Part shown: positions 35,205 to 44,117 of the stretch, in pieces | Position numbering within the stretch: position 1 is the first letter of the stretch | Layout of the letters: each line of letters opens with the position of its first letter | DNA from: 38-11 sp964539975 | GTDB taxonomy: Bacteria; Bacillota; Clostridia; Tissierellales; Dethiosulfatibacteraceae | Direction: 5' to 3' | Length of the DNA: 64,000 bases | Assembly (NCBI GenBank): GCA_964539975.1 | Contig: CAZIKK010000001.1 | Location: 62,001-126,000 of the forward strand | Notes under the pieces: model-generated | The model's database searches: none | What the model was told of the DNA's origin: nothing | What the model saw: the letters and a program-made list of their open reading frames with translations, nothing else | Made by a program: the position numbers and the translations under genes

Positions 35205-38200
35205 TTATTTAATGATGACGCATCCTTCTCCCAATAAATCTTCAATATGAACGCGCATTAGGCGATTGGAGGCGTCCATATTGAATTCTTTCGGTAATCT
35301 ATACTTTTTTTTGCTGCCCTCAAAGTACACGCAAACTTTGTCGGAACCAGGATACTGTTTTGCAAGTCCGATAATCTCTTTCTTTATTGTTCTATCGTTC
35401 TTATTTGTAGCTACTTTTAAATAAATGGTTTTATCTACTTGATTTTCGAAGGGATATAGCTTATCCACCATAATCTTTGGTGTCTCATCGTGATTGACGC
35501 TTATTCTTCCTTCTACCAATACCATCTTATCGACTTCAATCAGATGCTTGTATCGTTCGAAAATTTTAGGGAAAACAATCATTTCAATTTCACCATACAA
35601 ATCTTCAATAAACACAAAGCACATTAAGTGGTTATTTTTTGTGATCTTTGTCTGCGTCTTGATGATAATCCCTCCAACAACCACCTTCTCACCATCATTT
35701 ACAGTCGTCTTTCCAGTTCCATCACTATCTTCACTTATTTCAATAAGATGCGCGGCATTCAAGCTCGTCTTTCGATGAAGCATTTCTTCGTACTGGGCTA
35801 ATGGATGTCCACTGACATATGTCCCTAACATCTCTTTTTCCATTAATAGCTTCGTTTTATCATCAAACTCGTTAATCTCTGGAAAATATTCCTCATTTTG
35901 GTCAGCTAAAAAACTGTTTGATTCAAAAAGAGATACCTGTCCTTCTATGATGCTTCTTTTGTTTTTTTGAACATTTTCTAAAATGTTTTCAAAGGTAGCA
36001 ATAAGTTGGGATCTCTTAATCCCTAATGAATCGAATGCGCCACATTTGATTAACGAATCGATCTGACGTTTGTTCAGTAATCCACTATCTAACCGTTCAC
36101 AAAAACTGGTGAAAGTAGTAAATTTACCTTCTTCCTTACGAGATTGAACAATATTGTCAATAACAGCTGATCCCACATTTTTTACCGCTGCCAAACCAAA
36201 GCGAATCTTATCTCCTTTGACAATAAATTTTGCTTCGCTTTCGTTAATGTCCGGTGGCAATACTTGAATCCCCAATCGCCTACACTCTCTAATGTATAAT
36301 GATACTGAACCTGAACTATTCATAATCGATGATATCTGGGCTGCCATGAATTCAACCGGGTGATGAACCTTTAGCCACGCAGTTTGATAAGCTAAAGCCG
36401 CATAAGCTGCAGAGTGGGACTTATTGAAAGCATAATTCGCAAAATCTATCATTTGATCGAATATCTTATTGGCATCTGTCTCGGAGATGCCATTTCTAAT
36501 TGCTCCGGGCACAAGAACATTCCCAGCTGAATCTGTTTGGCCAAAGATGAAAACCTGTCTTTCCTTTTCCATCTCTTTCATCTTCTTTTTTCCCATAGCT
36601 CTTCTTACCAAATCTGATCTGCCGAGGGAAAAACCACCAATCTCTCTAACGATTTGCATCACTTGTTCCTGATAAACCATACATCCATAAGTTACATCAA
36701 GAATTTTCTCAAGAGAAGGATGTACGTATCGAATCTCACAAGCCTCATTTTTGTTTTTAATATAAGTAGGTATCTGTTGCATTGGACCAGGTCTATAAAG
36801 CGCATTGGCCGCGACAATGTTTTCGAAATGATCTGGTTTCATTTCCCTCAAAATTGCGCGCATTCCTGTGCTTTCAAACTGGAAGATGCCTAAAGTCTCC
36901 CCCTTAGAAAACATGTCGTAAACCTTATTATCATCATATTGACACCCATCAAAGCTTACACGGATTTTTTTGTTCAAATAAATAAGCTTAATGGCATCTT
37001 GAATAACCGTAAGTGTTCTCAGTCCAAGAAAATCCATTTTAAGAAGTCCAAGTTCTTCCAACTCAATCATATTGAATTGAGTTGTGATGGCATCTTTGCT
37101 TCTTGATAATGGCACATATTCTGTAATCGGTTCTTTAGCAATTACCACACCTGCAGCATGTGTTGATATATGTCGCGGCAATCCTTCCACTTTTTTTGCA
37201 ATGTTGATTATTTCTTTTACATGATCATCTGTTTCATACAGTGATCTTAACTCTCTGTTTTTTTCCAATGCTGACTTAATGGTTATGCCTAGTTCCATCG
37301 GGATTCTCTTTGCTATCAAATCCACTTCATTGTAGGGAAAATTCATTACCCTGCCTACGTCCCTAACCGCTCCTTTTGCCGCCATGGTACCAAAGGTTAC
37401 AATTTGAGCCACATGATCGTCTCCATATTTTTTTATGACATAATCGATCACTTCTTCTCTTCTTTCATAACAAAAATCAATATCGATATCTGGCATAGAT
37501 ATCCTTTCTGGATTTAGAAATCGCTCGAAAATCAACCCAAATTCAAGCGGGTTAATGTCCGTTATCTTGAGGACATACGCCACAAGGCTTCCAACTGCTG
37601 AGCCTCTACCTGGCCCTACCATTATACTATTATCTCTCGCAAATCGAATAAAATCCCAAACAATCAAAAAATAATCTACGTAACCCATGTTTTGAATGAC
37701 CGATAGTTCATGCATCAGTCTCTCTTCAATCTCCTTGGTGACTGTCTCGAATCTGTCTTTTAGACCCTTGTGACACAAATAGTCTAAGTATTGAGCATTC
37801 GTAAATTCATCGGGTGATTCAAAACCAGGTAAGTGCATCGTATCAAAGTCTAAATCTACATGACATCTGGATGCTATCCGCCATGTGTTTTCCAAAGCCT
37901 CTTTTTGGCTAGGAAAGAGTTCCGCCATCTCCTCGTAATTTTTTAAGTAAAATTCTTCTGATGGAAACATCATTCGGTCGTCATCATCCATTGTCTTGCC
38001 TGTCTGTATACACAATAACACTTCGTGAAATTTGGCATCTTCTTTGTTGATATAGTGGACATCATTTGTAGCTACCAAGGGAATGCCTGTTTCTTCAGAT
38101 ATTTTTATCAAATAGTCATTAACTTGCTTTTGTTCTCTCATACCGTGGTCTTGAAGCTCAAGATAAAAATTATCTTTCCCAAATATGTCTTGATACAGCA

Positions 38201-38684
38201 AGGCTTGTTCTACAGCTTTCTTGTATTGGTTTTGTAATAGATGCGTTTGAACAGATCCAGCTAAACAAGCACTCAGTGCAATTATCCCCTTACTGTGCCG
38301 TCTCAATGTATCCTCGTCCACTCTAGGTTTGTAGTAAAACCCATTTAAATAACCTTCCGAGACAATCTTTATTAAGTTCTTATAGCCCTCTTGATTTTCT
38401 GCTAAAAGAACCAAATGATATTGGCTCTTGTCTTTTATAGGATCTTTGTCCGTTAACCTTCTTGGCGCTTGATACACCTCACATCCTAAAATGGGGTTGA
38501 TCCCTCTCTTTTTTGCTTCTTTATAAAACTGTATCACTCCGTACATATTTCCGTGATCAGTAATCGCTAAACTCTCCATTGACAAAGATTCTGCTTTTTC
38601 AAGCAGTTTTTTTATTCTAGCCGCCCCATCAAGTAGGCTATATTCTGTATGAACATGAAGGTGTGCAAATTGCTGTTTATTCAT
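35205..38684 (-). CDS. dnaE: DNA polymerase III alpha subunit, DnaE type
   Basis: A 1159-residue replicative polymerase. The N-terminal PHP domain begins HLHVHTEYSLLDGAARI. The polymerase palm carries GPGRGSAVGSLVAYVL and PDIDIDFCYERR, with the catalytic aspartates. A helix-hairpin-helix follows (around DSLGIKRSQL), and the C-terminal OB fold binds DNA (NHLMCFVFIEDLYGEIEMIVFP). This is the DnaE rather than the PolC architecture, with no exonuclease insert. In Firmicutes PolC usually does most synthesis, so a PolC gene is expected elsewhere. AGGAG precedes the ATG. Confidence 0.97.
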   Translation of the reverse strand: MNKQQFAHLHVHTEYSLLDGAARIKKLLEKAESLSMESLAITDHGNMYGVIQFYKEAKKRGINPILGCEVYQAPRRLTDKDPIKDKSQYHLVLLAENQEGYKNLIKIVSEGYLNGFYYKPRVDEDTLRRHSKGIIALSACLAGSVQTHLLQNQYKKAVEQALLYQDIFGKDNFYLELQDHGMREQKQVNDYLIKISEETGIPLVATNDVHYINKEDAKFHEVLLCIQTGKTMDDDDRMMFPSEEFYLKNYEEMAELFPSQKEALENTWRIASRCHVDLDFDTMHLPGFESPDEFTNAQYLDYLCHKGLKDRFETVTKEIEERLMHELSVIQNMGYVDYFLIVWDFIRFARDNSIMVGPGRGSAVGSLVAYVLKITDINPLEFGLIFERFLNPERISMPDIDIDFCYERREEVIDYVIKKYGDDHVAQIVTFGTMAAKGAVRDVGRVMNFPYNEVDLIAKRIPMELGITIKSALEKNRELRSLYETDDHVKEIINIAKKVEGLPRHISTHAAGVVIAKEPITEYVPLSRSKDAITTQFNMIELEELGLLKMDFLGLRTLTVIQDAIKLIYLNKKIRVSFDGCQYDDNKVYDMFSKGETLGIFQFESTGMRAILREMKPDHFENIVAANALYRPGPMQQIPTYIKNKNEACEIRYVHPSLEKILDVTYGCMVYQEQVMQIVREIGGFSLGRSDLVRRAMGKKKMKEMEKERQVFIFGQTDSAGNVLVPGAIRNGISETDANKIFDQMIDFANYAFNKSHSAAYAALAYQTAWLKVHHPVEFMAAQISSIMNSSGSVSLYIRECRRLGIQVLPPDINESEAKFIVKGDKIRFGLAAVKNVGSAVIDNIVQSRKEEGKFTTFTSFCERLDSGLLNKRQIDSLIKCGAFDSLGIKRSQLIATFENILENVQKNKRSIIEGQVSLFESNSFLADQNEEYFPEINEFDDKTKLLMEKEMLGTYVSGHPLAQYEEMLHRKTSLNAAHLIEISEDSDGTGKTTVNDGEKVVVGGIIIKTQTKITKNNHLMCFVFIEDLYGEIEMIVFPKIFERYKHLIEVDKMVLVEGRISVNHDETPKIMVDKLYPFENQVDKTIYLKVATNKNDRTIKKEIIGLAKQYPGSDKVCVYFEGSKKKYRLPKEFNMDASNRLMRVHIEDLLGEGCVIIK

Positions 38685-38767
38685 AATCGCTCCTAAATGA
38701 CTTCATTTAACTTATTATACCATATCCTGACGTAATATTTAACAAGACCACCGTTACTCTTATACTA

Positions 38768-38796
38768 TTGATTAACACTTTCTAAACTGTTATGAT
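38768..38796 (+). promoter_or_regulatory. promoter of NUDIX-whiA-ptsH
   Basis: TTGATT (38768-38773), 17 bases, TATGAT (38791-38796), 30 bases before the NUDIX start codon. The intergenic region is shared with the divergent dnaE. Confidence 0.65.
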
Positions 38797-38826
38797 ATAA
38801 CTATTATTCCAAGTCTAGGAGATTTT

Positions 38827-39255
38827 ATGATTGAAGAAGTAAGTGCAGGTGGTATTGTTGTTTTTGGAAACTCCATCCTTCTACTAAAAAAGTTTAACGG
38901 GGATTATGTCCTTCCAAAAGGAAGAGTTGAAATTAATGAAACATTAAATAAAGCTGCCGTGAGAGAAGTCATGGAGGAAAGCGGTTCAAAAGTAATGGTC
39001 ATCAAATACTTGGATAAGATCACCTATGAGTTTATTCGAAATATAGGGAACGGGCAAAGAATAAGAAAAATTGTCCATTGGTATCTTATGAAAGCAAGAG
39101 ATATGAACTGCAAACCACAAAAAAAAGAAGGTTTTGTTGCAGCTTCTTTTTATCCATTTGATAAAGCTATTCGAATGGCTCGTTACGAAGACGAGCGTCG
39201 CATCATCATTAAAGCAGTCAAAGATATTGAATGTTTTCAATATGATTTAAACTGA
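38827..39255 (+). CDS. NUDIX hydrolase
   Basis: A 142-residue pyrophosphohydrolase with a full Nudix box, G-x5-E-x7-REVMEESG, starting at Gly of KGRVEINETLNKAAVREV. Members clear nucleoside diphosphate-linked or oxidised nucleotides; the substrate here is unknown. It is 13 bases upstream of whiA and clearly in its operon. AGGAG precedes the start. Confidence 0.9.
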   Translation: MIEEVSAGGIVVFGNSILLLKKFNGDYVLPKGRVEINETLNKAAVREVMEESGSKVMVIKYLDKITYEFIRNIGNGQRIRKIVHWYLMKARDMNCKPQKKEGFVAASFYPFDKAIRMARYEDERRIIIKAVKDIECFQYDLN

Positions 39256-39268
39256 AAAGAGGGATCCC

Positions 39269-40225
39269 ATGTCTTTTTCATCAACTGTAAAAAACGAAGT
39301 GTGTCGACAACCTATCGAAAAAAATTGTTGTCTGCTTGCTGAGCTAGCTGCTTTAGTTCGCTCAACAGGTGTCGTCACTATTAAAGGCCATGATCATGTC
39401 CAACTGGTTTTTTCAACAGAAAACGCTGCTGTTGCAAGAAGGATCTATTCTTTATTGAAAAAAAAATACGGCGTTTCAGCAAGTGTTTCTGTTAGCAGAG
39501 GGAAAAAATTAAAACGAGCAAATTCATATCGTGTTCAACTTCAAGAAACCGTTAAAGTCATCCTGTCTGATGTGATGATGGTTGCAGAAGCTGGATTCAA
39601 TCCCTACCAATTGAACCATGCTATCCCAATTGATTTGTTGGAAAGTGATTGTTGCAAGCGCGCTTATATCAAAGGCGTATTTCTGGGTTGTGGCTCTCTT
39701 TCCGATCCTGAGAAAGGGTATCACCTGGAATTTGTCAACCACAATGATTCTCATGCAAAAACATTTTCAAAGTTATTGACCCACTACCATTTAACCGCTA
39801 AAATAATCGTTAGAAAAGGTTATCACGTCGTGTATCTTAAAGAAAGTGAACAAATTGTAGATGTCCTCAACATTATTGGAGCCTACAACTCACTTCTTCA
39901 AGTTGAGAACATTCGGATTGTAAAGGAAATGCGTAACAATATCAATCGCGTTATCAACTGCGAAACTGCCAATCTTTCAAAAACTGTTGATGCATCCATG
40001 CGACAAATTGAACATATTAACCGATTGCAACAATTCTCGGATTTAAATCGACTGCCTAAACCTCTTTTAGATGTTGCCTTATTACGATTGGATCACCCCG
40101 ATGCAAGTTTGAAGGAAATAGGCGAAATGTTGTCTCCACCTATTGGAAAATCTGGTGTCAATCATCGTTTTAAAAAAATTGAGCAAATTGCTCAAAATTT
40201 ATCTGTAAAAGGAGATATTTTATGA
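39269..40225 (+). CDS. whiA: WhiA DNA-binding regulator
   Basis: A 318-residue WhiA. The N-terminal part is a degenerate LAGLIDADG-homing-endonuclease fold (for example KRAYIKGVFLGCGSLSDPEKGYHLEF), and the C-terminal part is a helix-turn-helix (RLPKPLLDVALLRLDHPDASLKEIGEML). In Firmicutes it influences cell division and chromosome segregation. Its stop overlaps the HPr start (ATGA). The usual partners RapZ and YvcK are not upstream; YvcK is found facing it from the other side. Confidence 0.96.
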   Translation: MSFSSTVKNEVCRQPIEKNCCLLAELAALVRSTGVVTIKGHDHVQLVFSTENAAVARRIYSLLKKKYGVSASVSVSRGKKLKRANSYRVQLQETVKVILSDVMMVAEAGFNPYQLNHAIPIDLLESDCCKRAYIKGVFLGCGSLSDPEKGYHLEFVNHNDSHAKTFSKLLTHYHLTAKIIVRKGYHVVYLKESEQIVDVLNIIGAYNSLLQVENIRIVKEMRNNINRVINCETANLSKTVDASMRQIEHINRLQQFSDLNRLPKPLLDVALLRLDHPDASLKEIGEMLSPPIGKSGVNHRFKKIEQIAQNLSVKGDIL

Positions 40226-40482
40226 TGAGTAAAACTTATGTTATCAAAAACGCAATTGGTTTGCATGCACGTCCAGCCGCTTTGTTTGTCAAAAAAGCCG
40301 CCGAATTTGATGCCAATATCAAAGTTTTGAAAGACAATAAGGAAGCCGATGCTAAAAGTATCATTAGCATAATGGCATTAGGTGCCATGAAAGGATCTTC
40401 TATCACCTTGAGTGCTGATGGTCCTGATGCTGAAAAATCAATTGATGCACTTATCGAACTCATGGAATCTTTTACCGAGTAG
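40222..40482 (+). CDS. ptsH: HPr phosphocarrier protein
   Basis: An 86-residue HPr. The PTS phosphorylation site His15 (GLHARPA) is present, which separates it from Crh, where this His is lost. The regulatory Ser46 (AKSIISIMALG) is also present, so HPr kinase control and CcpA-type catabolite signalling are possible. The start overlaps the whiA stop, with AAAGGAG seven bases upstream. The next gene converges with a one-base gap and there is no terminator hairpin between them. Confidence 0.95.
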   Translation: MMSKTYVIKNAIGLHARPAALFVKKAAEFDANIKVLKDNKEADAKSIISIMALGAMKGSSITLSADGPDAEKSIDALIELMESFTE

Positions 40483-40483
40483 T

Positions 40484-41446
40484 CTACGACAATAGGATTT
40501 CTGACAATTTAACTGCATTGTGTCTGATGTAGTTTTTTTCGATTTCGATAAGATCATCTTCCAATATTTTAATGTTTTGCTCTTTCAAAAATTCTTTTTG
40601 TTTGTCGCTTATCATCACCTGCGTCGAATGCTTCATTTCATACAAACCCTTCACTTCTTCGTTGACTAGCCTGTTATTGACAATAACTGAATCGATTCTT
40701 ATTTCCTTTCCATGATTCTTTAACGCCTTAATATGATCGACTACATCATACCCATCCGTTTCTCCTGGCTGGGTCATCATATTGCAAACATAAAAAACCT
40801 TTCCTTTTGCCTTTGAAACATGTTCCGGTATGCCGTGAACCAATAAATTGGGTATGACACTGGTATAAAGACTTCCTGGCCCAAACACGATGATGTCGGC
40901 TTCTTGCAGTGCTTGTATCGTTTCATTCAATGGCTGGCACGAAGACGGCACCAATGAGATTTTTTTGATCGGATCATTTGTTTTGCTAACATACTCTGGA
41001 ATCAAGTGTTCTCCAAAAATCGATTCACCGCTGCTTAATTCTGCCACAATGTTTGTGTCTGTCAAAGTCATTGGTAAAACCTTTCCCTTTATGCGAAATA
41101 TCTTCGATACTTCTCTTACCGCATGTTCGAAATCTTCGTGCATTTCGTTCATTGCAGCAATCAATAAGTTGCCAAAACTTTGTCCTTTCAAATAGCCTTC
41201 TTTAAATCTGTGTTGCATCAATCTTTCCATTTCAGGAGACGCGTCAGCCAAAGATATAATGCAGTTTCTAATATCTCCTGGTGGCAACATGCCCAAATCT
41301 TCTCTAAGCACACCTGAGCCACCACCGTCGTCAGCCACTGTCACCACTGCAGTTATTTCGTTCGTTAGTGTCTTTAGTCCTCTTAGCACAATTGATAATC
41401 CCGTTCCTCCGCCAAAAATGACTACTTTTTTATCTGCGTTTCTCAT
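40484..41446 (-). CDS. yvcK: YvcK/CofD-like gluconeogenesis factor
   Basis: A 320-residue protein of the CofD-like fold, with FGGGTGLSIVLRGLK, ADDGGGSGVLR and PPGDIRNC near the N-terminus, all family hallmarks. YvcK proteins bind UDP-sugars and are needed for growth on gluconeogenic substrates and for cell shape. The start at 41446 has GAGG nine bases upstream. A frame 93 bases longer exists but overlaps the GNAT gene heavily. The remaining overlap with the GNAT gene is 17 bases. Confidence 0.93.
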   Translation of the reverse strand: MRNADKKVVIFGGGTGLSIVLRGLKTLTNEITAVVTVADDGGGSGVLREDLGMLPPGDIRNCIISLADASPEMERLMQHRFKEGYLKGQSFGNLLIAAMNEMHEDFEHAVREVSKIFRIKGKVLPMTLTDTNIVAELSSGESIFGEHLIPEYVSKTNDPIKKISLVPSSCQPLNETIQALQEADIIVFGPGSLYTSVIPNLLVHGIPEHVSKAKGKVFYVCNMMTQPGETDGYDVVDHIKALKNHGKEIRIDSVIVNNRLVNEEVKGLYEMKHSTQVMISDKQKEFLKEQNIKILEDDLIEIEKNYIRHNAVKLSEILLS

Positions 41447-41879
41447 TCTTTTTTTCCTCACAACAATTCCCTTTAATATCTCCGTGTCTATAAAAAATAT
41501 TTTCTTCATGAAAGTTTTTATTCGCAATTTTAAACTCATACTGACTGTAAAATGAAATCTCTTCTGGATTATTTTCCTTCAACTTGACGTACACACCTTG
41601 CGCTCCCAAGTCGCAAGCCTTTCGAATGATCAGTCGAACTAATAAGTCTTTAATTTCACTTGTTTTATGTTGTTCTTCTGTGACCAGTCCCACAATCATA
41701 AACAGACCTGATCTCATTTCAAGTCTTCCCATTCCAATGGGTTGTTTCCCTTCATAAACCACCACATCATAGCTAAACATGTTCCTAAAGTCTGCTTCCA
41801 TGTGTTCTTTGAATTTTCTTCTCAAACTTAAAATTTCTTTCCCTTTATCATCATTTCTGAACCACTTATTGTAAATCAT
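41430..41879 (-). CDS. GNAT-type N-acetyltransferase-like protein
   Basis: A 149-residue protein with the pattern of a GNAT fold. Strands GKQPIGMGRLEMRSGLFMIVGLVTEEQHK lead to an acetyl-CoA-site helix (KDLLVRLIIRKACDLGAQGVYVKL) and ISFYSQYEFK near the end. The pyrophosphate-binding loop is not canonical, so activity is uncertain. The C-terminus is basic and overlaps the start of yvcK, suggesting coupling. AAAGGAGG lies five bases before ATG. Confidence 0.7.
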   Translation of the reverse strand: MIYNKWFRNDDKGKEILSLRRKFKEHMEADFRNMFSYDVVVYEGKQPIGMGRLEMRSGLFMIVGLVTEEQHKTSEIKDLLVRLIIRKACDLGAQGVYVKLKENNPEEISFYSQYEFKIANKNFHEENIFYRHGDIKGNCCEEKKNEKRR

Positions 41880-41915
41880 GGGTTCCTCCTTTCGTTAATA
41901 AAATAACAATTTGTA

Positions 41916-41944
41916 TTGATTGTTTTTCTCAAGTGTGTTATATT
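41916..41944 (+). promoter_or_regulatory. promoter of the TM1266-like/ABC operon
   Basis: TTGATT (41916-41921), 17 bases, TATATT (41939-41944). The 12 bases TTTGTATTGATT (41910-41921) covering the -35 box recur exactly at the ilvB promoter (44850-44861). Confidence 0.7.
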
Positions 41945-41950
41945 ACAATT

Positions 41951-42118
41951 AATCATCACACATTATGATGCTGAGCTCAAGGTTACGAACTGAGAGCAAG
42001 GACTGCTTTCTTGTTGAATTTGATAAAATGATTGATCATTTTATCATTTTATCACACAAATTGTTCAACCGCCATACCTTGTTGAACGGGTGTCCTTGCT
42101 CATGTCGCAAGGTTTTTT
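41951..42118 (+). promoter_or_regulatory. attenuator-type leader RNA, riboswitch candidate of unrecognised class
   Basis: A leader of about 180 bases precedes the first gene. GAGCAAGGAC (41994-42003) can pair with GTCCTTGCTC (42092-42101). The same bases 42094-42099 (CCTTGC) can instead pair with GCAAGG (42107-42112), followed by TTTTTT, forming an intrinsic terminator. The two folds exclude each other. Between them lie a perfect 12-base hairpin (42021-42032/42035-42046) and alternative pairings of TTCAAC at 42064-42069 with 42013-42018 or 42081-42087. This is the layout of a transcription switch. It lacks the conserved blocks of TPP riboswitches and T-boxes. The gap 41880-42132 holds only promoter and leader. 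Confidence 0.72.
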
Positions 42119-42132
42119 GTATTGGAGGAATT

Positions 42133-42399
42133 ATGAACCGAATTGGTATTGTTGGAATTGTCATCGAAGATTTATCTTCTGCTCCAAGTGTAAATAGTAT
42201 TTTACACCAGTACAATCATTTAATAATAGGTCGAATGGGGTTGCCTTATAAAGCGAGGGGAATCAGCATTATATCAATCATGGTTGATGGTACCAACGAA
42301 GAGATAGGTAGCTTATCAGGGAAGCTTGGCCAACTGAAAGGTGTCACTGCAAAAACTGCTTTAACAAAAAAATCATATGAAAAAGAGAGGTACAAATAA
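42133..42399 (+). CDS. TM1266-family (iron-only hydrogenase system regulator-like) protein
   Basis: An 88-residue ACT-like ferredoxin-fold protein beginning MNRIGIVGIVIED. It contains the family segment GRMGLPYKARGISIISIMVDG and ends KGVTAKTALTKK. The family is named for TM1266 and is often linked with [FeFe]-hydrogenase genes, but regulation has not been well shown. Here it leads an ABC importer operon and no hydrogenase gene is in the window. GGAGG four bases upstream sets the start; the in-frame extension to 41965 runs through the terminator hairpin and is rejected. Confidence 0.82.
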   Translation: MNRIGIVGIVIEDLSSAPSVNSILHQYNHLIIGRMGLPYKARGISIISIMVDGTNEEIGSLSGKLGQLKGVTAKTALTKKSYEKERYK

Positions 42400-42400
42400 C

Positions 42401-43369
42401 ATGAAAACTCGAAATATCTCCATTCTAATCATCTTAATCTTATTCTTTATTACCTTAACGGCTTGTGATCGTTCACCCAAAGATAAAACACCTGTCACCA
42501 TTGCTGGATTACGGGGACCAACCTCTATGGGTATGATTCGCTTATTTGAAGAAGAAGCTCTAAACAGTGACTCTTACGAGGTTACTTATCTTACCGAAGC
42601 CGCTCCAGACGCTCTTACTGCAAAACTCTTAAATAACGAAATTCAAATTGCCGCTGTCCCGACAAATCTTGCCTCTATTTTATACCACCGTACTGAAGGA
42701 GGTATACAATTTCTCGCCTTAAACACACTTGGTGTTATACACTTGGTTGGGACTGAACCGGTGGACAGTTTAGATGACTTGAAAGGTCAAGTTCTTCACA
42801 TAAGCGGAAAAGGAGCCACTCCTGATTATGCTGTCAATTATATGCTGAGTTCCCTTGGCCTACTCGATGATATGTCTCTTCAGTTCTATGCCGATCATGC
42901 TTCTTTAGCACAAGCTGTGTTAGCCGGAGACGCTCCCTATGCGGTGTTACCTGAACCCTTTGTTACTCAAGTTGTAAATCAGTCTAATCATATCCGTTTG
43001 CAGCTTGATTTAAATAAAGAGTGGGAAAAAATCACGTCTGGATCAAGTGTGTTGTCCATGGGTTGTTTGGTGATCAGTAAGGAATTTGCGGAAGAGAATG
43101 ACGATTTTGTACAAGATTTTTTGTCCCAATATGAGCAGTCGGTGAATTGGGTGAATACCCACCCTTCAGATGCGGGTCTATTAATTGCAGAACATGGTAT
43201 CCTACCTAACGCTCAACTTGCAGAATCGGCCATCCCCAATAGCGCAATCGTGTTTGAAGATGCTAAGACTGCAAAAGATAAAATTAATAACTTCTTAAAG
43301 ATCCTGTTTGAATACAACCCAAGTTCAATAGGAGGCTCTTTGCCTAATGATGACTTTTATTACCAATAA
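42401..43369 (+). CDS. ABC importer substrate-binding lipoprotein (NitT/TauT type)
   Basis: A 322-residue lipoprotein with signal and lipobox LTAC (Cys about residue 22), then a periplasmic-binding fold starting VTIAGLRGPTSMGMIRLF. It resembles ThiY/SsuA-type binding proteins with two lobes. The ligand is not readable. It lies between the TM1266-like gene and a permease and ATPase, forming a complete importer. I start at 42401 (MKTRNIS), with AGAGAGG about ten bases upstream; an ATG at 42377 would add eight residues ahead of the signal. Confidence 0.87.
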   Translation: MKTRNISILIILILFFITLTACDRSPKDKTPVTIAGLRGPTSMGMIRLFEEEALNSDSYEVTYLTEAAPDALTAKLLNNEIQIAAVPTNLASILYHRTEGGIQFLALNTLGVIHLVGTEPVDSLDDLKGQVLHISGKGATPDYAVNYMLSSLGLLDDMSLQFYADHASLAQAVLAGDAPYAVLPEPFVTQVVNQSNHIRLQLDLNKEWEKITSGSSVLSMGCLVISKEFAEENDDFVQDFLSQYEQSVNWVNTHPSDAGLLIAEHGILPNAQLAESAIPNSAIVFEDAKTAKDKINNFLKILFEYNPSSIGGSLPNDDFYYQ

Positions 43370-44102
43370 TCGAAATCGTTTTTTTGGCATCGCAGCGTTG
43401 TTTATCGCTTGGTTAATCATACATCGTATTGTGAATAATAATATATATTTGCCGTCACCTCTCTCTGTTCTCGCCGCTTTGAAAAATATTTCTCAGAGTT
43501 CAGATTTGGCAACAGCAATCCCAGCTACCTCTTTTAGAGTGTTTTTAAGTTTTCTGTTGTCTTCAACCATTGGGGTTACATTGGGTCTTCTTTGTGGACT
43601 AAGTCATACAGCGTATGAAGTGTTTGAGCCAATTATTTCCATATTAAGATCTATCCCAGTGATCTCCGTTATTATCATTGCCTTGATCTGGTTTAAATCA
43701 AATTATGCTCCTGTGTTTGCAGGCTTTTTAATGACTTTCCCAATTATATGGGAGAATACTGCAAAAGGTATCCAATCAACTGATGGCAATTTACTTGAGA
43801 TGGCTCGCCTCTATCGTGTTGGCCTTGCTCAAACCATTAAATATTTGTATCTCCCATCTTCCAAACCTTACATAACTGCTGCTTTTATATCCTCTATGGG
43901 CTTGTCTTGGAAGGTCATTGCTGCAACGGAAGTCTTCTCTCTTCCCCGTTTTGGTATTGGAAGCAAACTTCACGATTCAAAAGTTTATTTAGAGTTCGAT
44001 TCTCTATTAGCTTGGACTCTTATTATTGTTCTACTCAGTTACATTTCCGAGATTATGTTGCGTCTTGTTTTCTCAATAAACAAAATCCAAAAGAATAATT
44101 GA
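43347..44102 (+). CDS. ABC importer permease (NitT/TauT type)
   Basis: A 251-residue inner-membrane permease with about six membrane segments and the EAA-type loop around EMARLYRVGLAQTIKYLYLPSSKPYI that contacts the ATPase. It matches SsuC/TauC/ThiX-type permeases. It overlaps the end of the binding-protein gene by 23 bases, with AGGAGG upstream inside that gene. Confidence 0.9.
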   Translation: MMTFITNNRNRFFGIAALFIAWLIIHRIVNNNIYLPSPLSVLAALKNISQSSDLATAIPATSFRVFLSFLLSSTIGVTLGLLCGLSHTAYEVFEPIISILRSIPVISVIIIALIWFKSNYAPVFAGFLMTFPIIWENTAKGIQSTDGNLLEMARLYRVGLAQTIKYLYLPSSKPYITAAFISSMGLSWKVIAATEVFSLPRFGIGSKLHDSKVYLEFDSLLAWTLIIVLLSYISEIMLRLVFSINKIQKNN

Positions 44103-44117
44103 TGAAAAGGTGAACTC

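Noticed and set aside
41447..41539. Longer start for YvcK
   Set aside because: It would overlap the GNAT gene by about 110 bases and lacks a ribosome site, while GAGG sits properly before 41446.
41951..42118. TPP riboswitch before the importer operon
   Set aside because: A CTGAGAG stretch is present, but the second conserved block (around GAACCTGAT and GCGTAGGG) is missing.
41965..42132. In-frame upstream extension of the TM1266-like gene
   Set aside because: It runs through the hairpins and terminator of the leader, has no ribosome site, and the family start MNRIGIVGI has GGAGG directly before it.
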